The notes beneath the pieces are model-generated. The model was not told where the DNA came from, ran no database searches, and was given only the letters and a program-made list of their open reading frames with translations. Of a DNA stretch of 64,000 bases, positions 22,569 through 33,474 are shown in pieces (the stretch's first letter is position 1; each line of letters starts with the position of its first letter). This stretch comes from Mytilus galloprovincialis (lineage: Eukaryota > Mollusca > Bivalvia > Mytilida > Mytilidae): assembly GCF_965363235.1 (NCBI RefSeq), contig NC_134839.1:113392517-113456516 (forward strand), given 5' to 3'. A program made the position numbers and the translations under genes.

Positions 22569-23159
22569 ATGCTTTCTCACCTCGAATGACAGAGCCGTAT
22601 AAACAATTTTACTTACACAACAATATAATTTCGTTCAGATACTTCTTCTTTACAGCTACTCAAAAAAATGTTAAACATGTAAAACCTACCTCCACAGTCT
22701 AGAACCAAGAACTGATGACCTGCGTCAAAAGATTGAAGACTACATTCCTCTGTTCCTTCTTTCCTCTGCACAGTTGCCTCTTTACAATAAATAGCAGCCG
22801 CTTCCGGTTCATATGCAAGAGTTAAAAAGTCTTCATCTATACCAGCCTTCAAAAATGTATAAAACTTACACTTAAAGTTTCACTTTTAGACTATAAACAT
22901 TTCATTTAGGCACTCTCTGAATGTGAATGCCGTTCGTGCTGATCTGATGAGTCTAGCCACTTCAAAAATAATTTTTACAGCTTGATCTTATGTCGCTATT
23001 ACAATTTATCCCCAGGTGAAAGTGTTTCGTGCTCACAAAGAAGTTTAACCCTTCAACAATACATAATGCCTGACCCAAGTCAAGAGCCCGTAATCCAGTG
23101 GTTGTCCTTGGTTGCTGTCTTCTATATTTGGTTAAATCTGGTGAATGGCTTTTTAAACA

Positions 23160-23745
23160 AATTGTCGGCATTCCTATGAAAACGACCTGTGAGCCTCTCC
23201 TTGGCGACCTCTTATTATTATATAAATCGGAGTTCCGTTAGACCCTTAACAACAACAATAAGATCAGAGAAGCCGGCTCATTTAAATGCACATTCAGATT
23301 TATAAGTATTGTTCTATCCTGTAACAATCCAAACTTTTCAGAACTAGATATTAAAGACAAAACAGACACGGCTTTCTTCGCCTCACTTTTAGACTTATAA
23401 TTCGAATTTGACTTACGCGGTCATCTCAGTACAAGAATATATGACAAACGAGACGATTTTAGTTTTGAAATTATCAATTTCCCCCACCTTAGTTGAAATA
23501 TACCAACTTCACCTGCATCTTGGATATATATTTCCCACCTTAATCGGTACTCAAAAGCTGGCAGCTGCTACTCAGACTTTGTAAAACGTCAACAGTGTCT
23601 GAGTAAAAAGTTGATGAACCAAAAGTATGTTAACGAGCGTCTCTCCCTTTTAATTAAAACAATAAACTGAATCCCTACATACAACTCCAATTGATTCCGT
23701 CTAGGAATATGCCTTCGAAAAACTATTACGTATATGAAAAAGAAG
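23160..23745 (+). mobile_element. Penelope-like RT fragment
   Basis: It encodes decayed RT sequence, including IVGIPMKTTCEPLLGDLL, YDKRDDFSFEIINFPHL and FVKRQQCLSKKLMNQKY, in several frames. The region corresponding to the catalytic YxDD is lost. It lies in intron 2 of HSPA12 copy A, opposite in orientation. Confidence 0.7.
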
Positions 23746-23849
23746 ATGTAGATACCATTTCTGAATTGTTAATGGCTGTAAGGTCACTGATACTAATAAA
23801 AATTTAAACAGGCCTATGAACTCTCATGCTTTGTATATATAAAAAAGAA

Positions 23850-23945
23850 GATATGGTATGATTTCTAGTGAGACAACTCTTTACATGAGACCAAATGACA
23901 CAGAAGTTAACAATTATAGATCACCATTGCACATCTAATGCACTA
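23850..23945 (+). repeat. Dispersed repeat R3 fragment
   Basis: It shows AAGAAGATATGGTATGATT, GTGAGACAACTCT and a degenerate tail. It is a shorter relative of 10045-10310. Confidence 0.45.
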
Positions 23946-23949
23946 GTTA

Positions 23950-24600
23950 ACTGCCCTTTATTCTAAAAATGTTGGTCATTTTTCCGAGTCAATAACTGAC
24001 CTAGTAAACCAAAGAGGCCGACGCAGAGGTGTTAGGGAATGTGCAGTTACATCAGAACAGGGGTTTTACATTTAAGATTAAAGAAACACAGTTTATATCG
24101 CTATCTATTCCTCCCCGTGTCAACTTTTAATGAACAGCTTAATAAGAGAAATTATTATCATGATACTTTTTGCAAAGATGAATATTCACATCCAGTTCTG
24201 TTGCCAATTGTAATAGGCCCAAAGACTTATAACGGTGCCCTATATTATTGGTTACAGATAATCAATCATACTGTTTGAGCAACTCATTCACCCATATATA
24301 TTCAATGGTCTGCACAAAAAAAAACCTTTTTTAGCACCTGAGTTTTGTTTTCATATTTAATTATTTCCCATTAGTCTAAATTCTGTATTGAATGTCATGC
24401 TATTTCATTGATTAGTGTATATTTTGTTTCTATCGGCTATTGTCTTGTCTATTCTTTGTTCTGGAACCCGTGTGATCATTGCTCACTTTCAAATTTAGAA
24501 GATGAATGAAATGTAAACATCATTGCCCATATTGAAAATTATTTTGTTTAATATAAAAGTTCGTTTAAGATATTATACATTTCTTGTGTTCCAAAGATCA
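23950..24600. other. Intron 2 remainder of HSPA12 A, nothing recognised
   Basis: An 80-codon open frame at 24039-24278 has no recognisable domain and no counterpart in copy B. Otherwise AT-rich sequence. Confidence 0.45.
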
Positions 24601-25017
24601 AATCTAACTATTACCTCCTTTGCAGCTTCCCTCATAAATTGTTTTGCGTTGTCTTTCCAAATCGCCGGTACTGTTAAGAACCAGTGAATATCGTTTTTTT
24701 GTCAATTTAAAATTAGCTACTTTACATGACTTCTGGAAATGCTCCTTCAAAAATTGAATTGATTCAGAGAAAACTTTGAGCGCTTTCATTCCTTTACCAG
24801 TGATATCTTCAAGAGTGAGATCCCTTGATATTCTGGTTTTTCGCTTAAAAACAAAGTTGCCTATTAAATAACATGGCTGCTAAAGGCAAATGACTATTTT
24901 ATGCTTCCGGATCAATTCCAATCAAAACATTATCCTTTTTACATATGTGTATGACTGCATGTATCAATTTGCATAGTTTTAAAATTAATTGACGATTACA
25001 ATAATAACGATGACTAG

Positions 25018-25062
25018 AAGACGATGATGATGACGATGATGTTGATGACGATGATGCCGCTG
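25018..25062 (+). repeat. GATGA microsatellite
   Basis: Imperfect run of GATGATGATGACGATGATG units immediately left of the retrozyme at 25068. Confidence 0.7.
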
Positions 25063-25067
25063 ATAGT

Positions 25068-25380
25068 CGAGTTTTTATTCCACGAGGTTATAACCAGCCC
25101 ATTAGTCACATTTTGTGTCGACTTGCATTATCGTTTATATAGTCATAATCGTAAATGAACTGTTTACAAAATTAATTTGGAAATACTAAGCCTTTTTTAC
25201 CTCATGAATAGATTAATTTAGCTGTATTTGGCAACACTTTTCGGAATTTGCGGTCTTCAATGCTCTTCAATTTCGTACTTTATTTGGCCTTTTTAACTTT
25301 TTTTTATTCGAGCGTCACTGATGAGTCTTTTGTAGACGAAACGCGTGTCTGGTGCTAATACAAAATTTCAATCCTGGTAC
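25068..25380 (+). mobile_element. Hammerhead retrozyme beside HSPA12 A exon 1 donor
   Basis: About 310 bases on the plus strand belong to the same family as 9447-9756 (GTATTTGGCAACACTTTT, TGCTCTTCAATTTCGTAC, hammerhead, CAATCCTGGTAC). Its right edge is only about 3-5 bases from the 5' splice site of HSPA12 A intron 1 (GT at 25384-25383 on the minus strand). Confidence 0.68.
25311..25356 (+). ncRNA. Hammerhead ribozyme, canonical core
   Basis: AGCGTCA, CTGATGA, stem II GTC/GAC with a TTTTGTA loop, GAAA, ACGCGTGTC, then TGGTGCT. Stem I pairs seven positions (AGCGTCA with TGGTGCT, two G-U pairs). All core residues are present, so this is the best candidate in the window for an active monomer. 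Confidence 0.8.
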
Positions 25381-25711
25381 TTACCTTTAATTCTGGATGA
25401 TGTACAGTAGATATGGACTCATCTTGAAACAATTTCATTTTAAATCTTGTGAAATAGCTGTTTTCGTCAGCTTCGCCACTCTCTATGAGCTCTGTGTATG
25501 TCTATTCTGCTTTATATCCAAAACTATGAAACTCTCCATCCTTGCCAAACAATATGGTTGTTGGTGTTTTTGTTGTAGCAAATCCGTCTTCTGTTCGCCA
25601 TACGTCGTTACTATATATTTTTGTGTGATCTTTTTTGTATTCATCCCGAAATGAATAAGCATATCCAGAATAAGTAGTACCAAAATCAATCGCTACAACT
25701 ACTATCAATGC

Positions 25712-26079
25712 TCACATAGTTGGTTGACCGTTATGGAATAACTGTATCACAAATGATATCGGATATGTTACTTACGTCGTAACTACAATCCCCTTCCCTT
25801 TCCTGAATGTGACCTACCGAATTAGACTTTTTACCGGATTTGTTATCACATAAGCAACACGACGGGTGCCCCATGTGGAGCAGGATCTGCTTACCATTCC
25901 AAAGCACCTGAGATCACCCCTAGTTTTTTGGTGGGGTTCGTGTTGTTTATTCTTTAGTTTTCTATGTTGTGTCGTGTGTGCTGTTGTTTGTTTGTCTTTT
26001 TCATTTTTAGCCATGGCGTTGTCAGTTTGTTTTAGATTTATGAGTTTGACTGTCCCTTTGGTATCTTTCGTCCCTCCTT
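25712..26079 (+). repeat. Upstream pseudo-LTR of the Naiad element
   Basis: It matches the element's own 3' end: GTTGGTTGACCGTTATGGAA at the left, CCTACCGAATTAGACTTTTT in the middle, GGTATCTTTCGTCCCTC at the right. It includes the last RT codons plus the 3' non-coding tail, so it is a truncated tandem copy rather than a true LTR. Confidence 0.85.
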
Positions 26080-26084
26080 TATAA

Positions 26085-26152
26085 CCACTGGGCCGATGTC
26101 TCTGCTGGTGGACATTTTGTCCCCGAGGACATCATCCGCCCAGTAGCAAAAC
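26085..26152 (+). repeat. Module shared with hammerhead retrozymes
   Basis: The start of the Naiad body (ACCACTGGGCCGATG, CTGCTGGTGGACATTTTGTC, CCCGAGGACATC, GCCCAGTAG) aligns over about 65 bases with the reverse complement of retrozyme sequence at about 22427-22490, with roughly ten mismatches by eye. Both ends carry complementary CTGGG/CCCAG segments, so the module itself can fold. Confidence 0.75.
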
Positions 26153-26161
26153 TACAATTGC

Positions 26162-27714
26162 ATGAATTTACGACGATCTAACAGGAAACTGGCTCGGACG
26201 TCGCCCAGTATAAAAAGGTCCGAAACAGACGTCACCATGGACACGGTGTCGTCTGATACGGCAGGTGTCCCCTCATCACCAGACATGACAAATAACACAA
26301 ACATGACTCATTCAGATCATCGTCCTAGTGACAACAGCAATATTACACATATACTGCCATGTTCAGTTCTCCTCAAAGACATTTTGGTTTTTGATGACAC
26401 AGTACAACACGGTCGCATTTCGAAATGTGAGACCAAAGGCTGCAAAACTTGTGCAATTTACTTACAGATGCTGAATTCACTAGCAATTTCACCAAGAAGT
26501 CATATTTTACCAGAAGTTACGATGATCTGCATTGTAAATCGATAAATGTTGTCTACGGATTAGAGTGCGGATTGGTATACGTCGGTGAAACGAAAGGAAG
26601 GCTTAACAAACGTATGTGCGGTCATAGATCAGACATTAACCTCAATGCTAACGATATTCTATACTAGCATTTCAATCAGCCCGATCATTCCATCGTTTCT
26701 ATGACAGTTCGCATTATCGAAAAGATATACCATAGCTCTAACAATTCTAATCTTTCAACAACTCTCCGTAAACAAAAAGAGGACTACTGGATTAGACAAT
26801 TGGGAACTGCGACACCTTATGGTTGCAATGACAAAATTGATGGTATAGGTATTCTATCTAGTCCTTCGTGTAACTCGGTGAATGTGATGAATATTTTCAA
26901 TTCGACTCCTCGACGTAGACGCAGTCAAGGTCATCGTCATTATACATCACCTTCTCTGCATGATGTATATATTAATGACTTGCTGCCATTTATACAAAAG
27001 CCGTTAGGTATTCATCACATTCGCACGAAACTTTATTCATTACCTCTTTCAAAACTTCATTCTCTGTTCAATTTATGTTTGGAATCCACTGTTACAAACC
27101 CTCATTCAAACCTATACAAAATTACAGCTATAATTTCGGATATTGCAAGTCACAGACTTTTCAAGCCAGTCCGCATTGGCAAAGATGAAAAAGAGAAAAG
27201 ATCTTTCCTTAATCTTTCCTTTGCCAACAAAGGTATCGATGGCGTCAACTTAGGCAATATCCTTCATCATAAATTAGTCTAATCGAAAATACCTCCTTAT
27301 TTCAAAGACCAGTCTGTACCAATCATTTCTTAAACCTATACCAAACCTATTGCAACTAACATTTTCAATTACAAACACGTTTTGCAGGATCTCGATATTG
27401 ACGACTTCAAGTCTAAACCTCCCGATTGCACTTGTGCTAGTTCCCAATTCACATATAATCCCGCTGGCCACGTTATTACCGGTGACCTAAACATTGTTAA
27501 TAACACTTCTCTACGAAATGTGTTATCGAAAGGTCCGAAATATCGTGAGCCTAAATCCATCAATTGGAAATTCAACTTTAAAATTTTGATGGATTCAGTT
27601 GAGGATTATGCCAGGCAATGGGCTAAGCGCGAGAAGGAAGACGTAGATACTCTTTCCGAATGGATTAAGGCAGTGAGGTCGTTGATACAAATTAAATCAG
27701 AATTAAGAAACTGA
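26162..27714 (+). pseudogene. Naiad 5' coding part: GIY-YIG nuclease and CxC linker
   Basis: A degenerate frame starts MNLRRSNRKLARTSPS. A cysteine cluster (KCETKGCKTC) precedes the nuclease core INVVYGLECGLVYVGETKG with RLNKR and GHRSDI, then WIRQLGTATPYGCND. This is a GIY-YIG domain (GLVYVGET pattern, downstream Arg and His). The linker at 27421-27450 carries PDCTCASSQF, the CxC signature, followed by GHVITGDLNIV and LSKGPKYREP, typical of the Penelope RT N-terminus. The coding region is interrupted by several stops and frame changes, so this copy is dead. Confidence 0.8.
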
Positions 27715-27719
27715 ATGGG

Positions 27720-29144
27720 TCTATCAATGCCCATGCTACGTCAATCTTTAAAGACCCAAATGTTGCAAAACGCCTATCCTACCTCCATGACAAATATGTT
27801 GTTGTCCCCGCAGATAAAGCCCCAAACAACATCGATTTTGTATGTAAAACTCATTACATTAACTGCTTGATAAACTAATTAGGTATTGACAATTCACTTG
27901 GAAACTCAACATATACCCTCACGACACTTACCAAAGAGGAAATCCTGGATAATCATAGGTCTGTTCTGTGTTCCTTCGGAATTTCAACCAAAGATGAAGA
28001 ACTGGATCTGCCATCACTGTATTGGATACCTAAACTACATAAGTGTCCTTACAAACAACGGTAAATTGCTGGGTCTTCCAAGTGCTCCACGAAACCTCTT
28101 TCTAAATTATTAAAATCTATTTTATCAGCAATCAAAGACGGGCTTCAAAGTTATTGTGAAACTGCCTATTCTAGAGGAGGCGTGAATCAGATGTGGATAC
28201 TTAAAAATTCAAAAGATCTTTTAGAGTACATACAATCTAACTCTCTTTCATCTTGTAACAGTATTAAAACATTTGACTTTTCTACTCTGTATACTAGTAT
28301 TCCACATTCCAAACTAAAAAAGAAATTGAAAGAGTTGGTATTGCTTTGCTTCGTAAAAAAGAATGGCCAACGTAGATACAAGTATCTTGTCTTAGGGAGG
28401 GATAAATCCTACTTTGTAAAGGATCACTCTGATTCGAACAAAAAATTCTCTGAAACTGATATTATCAAGATGCTTGATTTCTTGATTGACAACATATTTG
28501 TTACGTTCGGAGGACGTGTTTTTCAACAGACTGTCGGCATTCCAATGGGAACAAATTGTGCCCCTCTACTTGCCGACTTGTTTCTTTATTATTATGAGGC
28601 TGACTTCATGCAGGAACTTCTTAGGAAGAAAGATAAGAAGTTAGCACTATCCTTTAACTCTACTTTTCGCTACATAGATGATGTTCTTTCACTAAATAAT
28701 TCAAAATTTGGTGACTATGTGGAACGCATCTATCCAATCGAGCTAGAGATAAAGGATACTACAGATACAGTTACGTCGGCTTAATATCTTGACTTACATC
28801 TAGAAATTGACAATGAGGGTCGGTTGTAAACAAAACTTTACGACAAAAGAGATGATTTCAGCTTTCCAATTGTGAACTTTCCATTTCTAAGTAGCAACAT
28901 TCCAGCAGCACCTGCATACGAGGTATATATCTCCCAATTGATACGATATTCCCGTGCTTGCATTTCCTATCATGATTTTCTTAATAGAGGGTTGCTGCTC
29001 ACAAGGAAGCTATTAAACCAAGAGTTCCAAATGGTGAAGTTGAAATCATCCCTTCGTAAATTTTACGGACGCCATCACGAGTTGGTTGACCGTTATGGAA
29101 TAACTGTATCACAAATGATATCGGATATGTTCCTTACGTCGTAA
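27720..29144 (+). pseudogene. Naiad reverse transcriptase region
   Basis: RT fingers and palm: SIKTFDFSTLYTSIPHSKL, VGIPMGTNCAPLLADLFLYY, catalytic FRYIDDVLSLN (YxDD box), then LYDKRDDFSFPIVNFPF and YISQLIRYSRACISYHDF. The longest intact stretch is 28182-28784. Sequence 5' of it is shifted between frames. There is no nuclease after the RT, which confirms the permuted order. Confidence 0.85.
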
Positions 29145-29442
29145 CTACAATCCCCTTCCCTTTCCTGAATGTGACCTACCGAATTAGACTTTTTACCGGA
29201 TTTGTTATCACATAAGCAACACGACGGGTGCCGCATGTGGAGCAGGATCTGCTTACCCTTCCGGAGCACCTAAGATCACCCCTAGTTTTTTGGTGGGGTT
29301 CGTGTTGTTTATTCTTTAGTTTTCTATGTTTTGTCGTGTGTGCTGTTGTTTGTTTGTCTTTTTCATTTTTAGCCATGGCGTTGTCAGTTTGTTTTAGATT
29401 TATGAGTTTGACTGTCCCTTTGGTATCTTTCGTCCCTCTTCT
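29073..29442 (+). repeat. Downstream pseudo-LTR / 3' tail of the Naiad element
   Basis: Direct repeat partner of 25712-26079 with a handful of differences. It ends TCGTCCCTCTTCT immediately before the AATGC target duplication. Diverged tails of the same kind lie at 740-1010, 4361, 34300, 37540 and 40735. Confidence 0.85.
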
Positions 29443-29469
29443 AATGCGTCTTTTTTTCTCCCAATATTA

Positions 29470-32400
29470 TTAAAAACAAATACTATTTTCTACAATACAT
29501 AATTCTAAAAAACTTCACTTATAAATATTTTAATAAAATATATTTAGTTGCAAAACATCGCGTGCTTGAATTATTTCAAATACTACTAGTATATTCCTAG
29601 AAGGGAGTGCTAAAGAGCCATTAACTATGATTTAGCTACCAAAATTCTAAGAATGATAATTTTTGTTTCAAGTATTAATAAAAGCGGAATTTTGAAACTG
29701 TCTTGTTATAAACATTCAAGATTGGCCATAGTTTGTCAAAAAAACGCGTTAAAATATCACTTATGTATATGATTGATTTGCAAGTCAATATTTTACCTCA
29801 CTGGGTCCGTATCTATGTGATCCTCAATTTATTCCTTAAGCTAGAGATTGTTTATTGATGTACTATAGACGCATTCGGTTATTAAAAGGAAAAAAAACCA
29901 ATTACGGTAAATCATTTGATTGATTTAATTAAAACAAATTCTTTTATAGATAAAACCGATGATTAATACATTTTAAAACCTTTTATTATCGTATGAAAAT
30001 AAACCGATCTAGAAAAGTCAAACTACACATGCTGAATTGTATGTTTATGTTATGTTTCTATCGGGTAACATTACCATTGACATTATTCGAGGGTCATTTC
30101 GGTGGTTAATAAGATGGGCTCTAGACTAAAATATATACAAACTGCTGATATATATTATCGAGTGAGTGTATATTTAATTGTTTATTCTAGACTTTTTGCA
30201 ATTTTGATACACGTTTTAGTATGTTATAAATTAAATATAAGAATTTGGGTGAACTCGGGGAATGTGAATTTGACAGTAAATACCCTTTAAACATCACTAT
30301 GTACATTGTAAATATATTATCAAACAAAGTTTATAATCTCAAACCAAAAATCAAGAATAAGTTTTTTATTTATAAATCAGTATGCAGTGCTTCGGAAATA
30401 ACAAACTGTTCGTGAAATCTCCGTTGATTAATTCAGAAATTATTAAGAAGCAAAAATTCCAACTTCTTCTTAGTTTTTTCTATTATGTAGGCTATCAATG
30501 CTAGTAGATACAGAATTTGTTGACGCACTATTTTATTCTGCATTTGTTCAAACCGCTTAATTCAAACTGGCAAGGAGTATATGATAACCTGACGGACAAG
30601 AAATGTCTTTTGAACATCGGTATACTACTGTTGCCTTTATGGTTTTAAACTTAAGTGTGCAGTTCTTTAAATTTCTGCGTAGAAGCCTAATTATTTCTTT
30701 GCTCCAATAAATGGCATATCGTAAATGTCATGTTAAATGGTAACACCTCATTGGCTGATTCAGATATTGTTATGTAGAGTAATTGTTACCTATGATGGAC
30801 GGTATTATTCGAATGATTTAGTAAAATGAAAAATAAATATATCAACTTCTTTTCAATTTGCCAAAGATTTAGCAAAAACATGAATACTCATAATAAGTAT
30901 AATAATATCTAACGTCGAAAATCGTGCTGCCTGTCATATGATACAATTCTTATTTTTTGCCGCTGGACTTTAACCACACTGTGGTATTATTATAGGAATA
31001 AACATGTGGGTTCGTTAATCAATTTAATGATTTATTGGCACAAAAATATCTCACTTCAAGAAATTTAAAAGGTGAAGTGCATAAAAACTGATAAAATCAA
31101 ATGCTATTGATTAATGGAACAATTAAAAACAAACTGTAATATTGATAGTCATTGATGATTTTGGATATGCTTTTTTTTAAAGAAAAAGGTGGATTGAATC
31201 TGGTTTTAAAGCTACCTATACCTCCCTTATGTATGATAGGGCAGTTGTTTGTAGGTTTGTTATATCGAAAAAAATTGGTGAGCAACTCAAACAGACATCA
31301 CCGGTTAATGTGACAATTTATTGACAACAAATATCTAATGGAACCTAATCTAATGGATTCAGAAAGTACTACATGTAGTTGATTATACTGAACTGATGAT
31401 ACCATTGGTGACTGATAGGCCACCATCAGTGGTAACAACCCAGTACTATATAAAAAGATCAGTTTATTGTTTTCATGAAAAACTTTTGACTTCTTGTCTG
31501 TCATTGTCTTTTAGGTTGTAAACTCCGAGGTATATAAGATAATTGGCTTAGTAATCCCCACAAACTTGGTATGCATTAACTTTCAAATTATGTGGTCTCT
31601 AGTACATTATCTATTAAACTATCAGTACGCAGTGAAATGGTATGGAATGTTAATTTAATTCATGACAACCTTATATTTTATAAATTTAGATGTTAAAATA
31701 AGTATATGTCAACGCTTTGACAGAATGTTATATAATAGTTTATTGATTTCGAAAGTAGAAAAAAAATATCATGAAGAAATACATACTAGAATTATTTTTT
31801 TAATCATAAACTTTAGATATCACCATTATCATCTCCTTTAGAATAAAAACAAAATGCCTCAAGTTGAGTAAAATCATAATCTTATCGAAATACCTGAACA
31901 ATCTGAATTACTTCCTTCCTGTGCTCATCTTTTACTAGTAAGAATTGTCCCCCTTTGAGAGAAAATTAATCAGCAATAAATCCTTTTAAAAAATGAATGT
32001 CGGACTCAATGTTGAAATCTGACGCATAAAACAAAGACATAGATAAAAAAAAATATGTATAACATTTTTTTTAGGGAAACGGAGATGAACATAGATCAGT
32101 GTGGAATTGTTCAATAAAAAAGAGTAAGCAGGTATTTTTCGACTTTCATACTGTAATTTGCAATTATGTAAATAGCAATATTACTGTTGTTGTTGATGTT
32201 GTTTGTGCGGTTTGTTTTGTTTATTTTTAACATAGTTATAGATGTCTCTTCTGATAGATCAGGCTTGTAATTTCGTATGTACGCCAGACGCACATTAGGT
32301 CCAGAACACATGACTCATCAGCGGTGCTAAAATCTTAAACCGTGTTTTGGGTATTTCGACGTTTCGCACAATAATCGGTCTAATAGTATTTTTCATTTGA

Positions 32401-33470
32401 TTCATGTCTTAATGCGTACTAAATAAGTTTAAAACAAATTAATTCTTTGAAGAAAAAAAGTTGGTAAAATGTATTGCTTCATCGTTTGGACCTAACTCAG
32501 ATCAAAACCAAATTAAGTAAATTATAGATATGTTTCATTATAGTATTGAACCGTGGCGATGATTCCGTGTTGATAATGATGTTTTTGCCATGTATAAGTT
32601 GTAACAACAAGAACCAACAATCCAACTCAATACAAAGAAAACCTTACATACTCCTGAATAATCAATAATATAATACTTCCATGGTATAATAAAACAATAC
32701 ATATAATGTTAAAATATAAAATGTCACCGAATACTCAGATTGCACCAATTTAACAAAAATGGCAGCGGGAATCCTACAAAATTTCGTACAGACTAAACAA
32801 TTTATAATTTAAATATTTGACATTTTGCACATATTTCAACATAATATCTAAATATGAACAAAAACAGTATATATCAATAGATGAAGTGTTCACCGGAAAA
32901 AGCAAACCCTACGAGAACTTTATCATACCAAATCCACAAAAGATAAAATTTGAAAAAAATACGAAATAAAACAAGTCACAGGAGTCCAATTCAAAAGAAA
33001 TGAATGATGGTTATGGCATTTTGTCTAGTTGTTCGAAATGTTTGGATAAACAAAACAAAACATCTCTAAATCTATCGGATTTACCGGATGTGATTAAAGC
33101 GTGGATATTCGGCATAATAGAATCATGGACCATTTGGAGGTGGGCCAAACCTATTTTTCTATGATTCAATATGGATTCAAAATTATTTTGGTGGAACTAT
33201 GATGTAACTTGTGATACATCAACAAAATAAACACCGAATGGAAACTTTTGTCGGGATCATAAATACACGTAGACGTAAAAACAGTTCAAAATAGCTGCCA
33301 TTAGGGAACTCTCACATTTTTTATATGTAATGATAATTTCAATGATTCACCCTCATGGTAGTATTGTATCAAAAAAATGTAATAACGAAAAAATCGTTCT
33401 TCGATGATTATTAAACGTGGAAAGTCAAACGAATGGAGACCAACTGTATTAATCTTGACTCGGTACAGGT
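29470..33470. other. Spacer between duplicated blocks, no gene seen
   Basis: About 4 kb of AT-rich sequence with only repeat pieces. A segment around 30080-30170 resembles 52950-53040 (GGGTCATTTCGGTGG). An R4 3' end lies at 30600-30640, a reverse R1 piece at about 31190-31260, and a decayed retrozyme at about 32270-32335 (CGCCAGACGCAC, ACTCATCAGCGGTGC on the minus sense). No open frame longer than about 90 codons resembles a protein. Confidence 0.6.
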
Positions 33471-33474
33471 TTTT

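Larger units (their letters stand above)
22130..22570 (-). mobile_element. Hammerhead retrozyme, partial tandem dimer
   Basis: Two direct copies of a block of about 75 bases (22139-22216 and 22494-22568) bracket a core, giving a repeat period of 355 bases. Each block contains a complete hammerhead on the minus strand. Tandem ribozyme-bounded units of 170-400 bases without ORFs are the hallmark of metazoan retrozymes, whose transcripts self-cleave and circularise. The core contains the roughly 65-base module shared with the Naiad body (about 22430-22490). It lies in intron 3 of HSPA12 copy A. Confidence 0.82.
25712..29442 (+). mobile_element. Naiad-type Penelope-like element with pseudo-LTRs
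   Basis: A complete-looking insertion of 3.73 kb flanked by AATGC on both sides (25707-25711 and 29443-29447). The first 370 bases (25712-26079) repeat the last 370 (about 29073-29437), the pseudo-LTR arrangement of Penelope-like elements. The body encodes, in order, an N-terminal GIY-YIG nuclease, a CxC linker and a reverse transcriptase, the permuted order that defines the Naiad/Chlamys clade rather than canonical Penelope. The coding part is degenerate, with several breaks. It is inserted within the first codons of HSPA12 copy A, in the opposite orientation. Confidence 0.88.
18011..29465 (-). pseudogene. HSPA12-like: HSPA12-like Hsp70, copy A, broken
   Basis: This has four exons as in copy B: exon 4 at 18011-19086, exon 3 at 22690-22846, exon 2 at 24615-24843, and exon 1 at 25385-25711 continuing at 29443-29465 beyond an inserted retroelement. 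The splice sites survive (GT-AG) and the Hsp70 landmarks remain: AIDFGTTYSGYAYSF, AYEPEAAAIYC, VLDCGG/GTIDV, MVGGFSDS. It cannot make a full protein. The ATG is ATT at 29463-29465, exon 1 carries a TAG (25502-25504), exon 2 has a one-base gain in an A-run near 24694-24700, exon 4 has a TGA (18917-18919, Cys in copy B), and a 3.7-kb Naiad element splits exon 1. Exons 3 and 4 are otherwise well conserved, which suggests recent loss. Confidence 0.88.
46..29466. repeat. Segmental duplication, copy A
   Basis: This block matches 33593-55440 in the same order and orientation: left repeat cluster, C-type lectin (minus), GPCR (plus), HSPA12-like gene (minus). Matching landmarks are 46 with 33593, the lectin last exon at 3443 with 36690, the GPCR start at 14619 with 42092, and the HSPA12 stop at 18011 with 51436. 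The offset changes along the block because each copy has its own insertions and losses. The left breakpoint falls inside a dispersed repeat that is nearly full length at copy B (about 33475-33720) and truncated at copy A. This is read directly from the sequence; exact identity needs an alignment. Confidence 0.9.

Noticed and set aside
24039-24278. Hypothetical protein of 79 aa in HSPA12 A intron 2
   Set aside because: No domain, no counterpart in copy B, and near degraded retroelement sequence. I cannot support it as a gene.
25502-25708. Separate small Hsp70-like gene starting near 25708
   Set aside because: It is exon 1 of the broken HSPA12 copy A. The apparent start is a TTG next to the Naiad insertion and the frame ends at an internal TAG.
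25712-26079. True LTR retrotransposon because of direct terminal repeats
   Set aside because: The repeat includes RT codons, there are no TG...CA ends or primer-binding site, and the coding order is Penelope-like. It is a pseudo-LTR.
26162-29144. Selenocysteine use in the Naiad (known in clam Naiads)
   Set aside because: The in-frame stops I saw are of mixed type and accompanied by frame changes, so decay explains them better than recoding.
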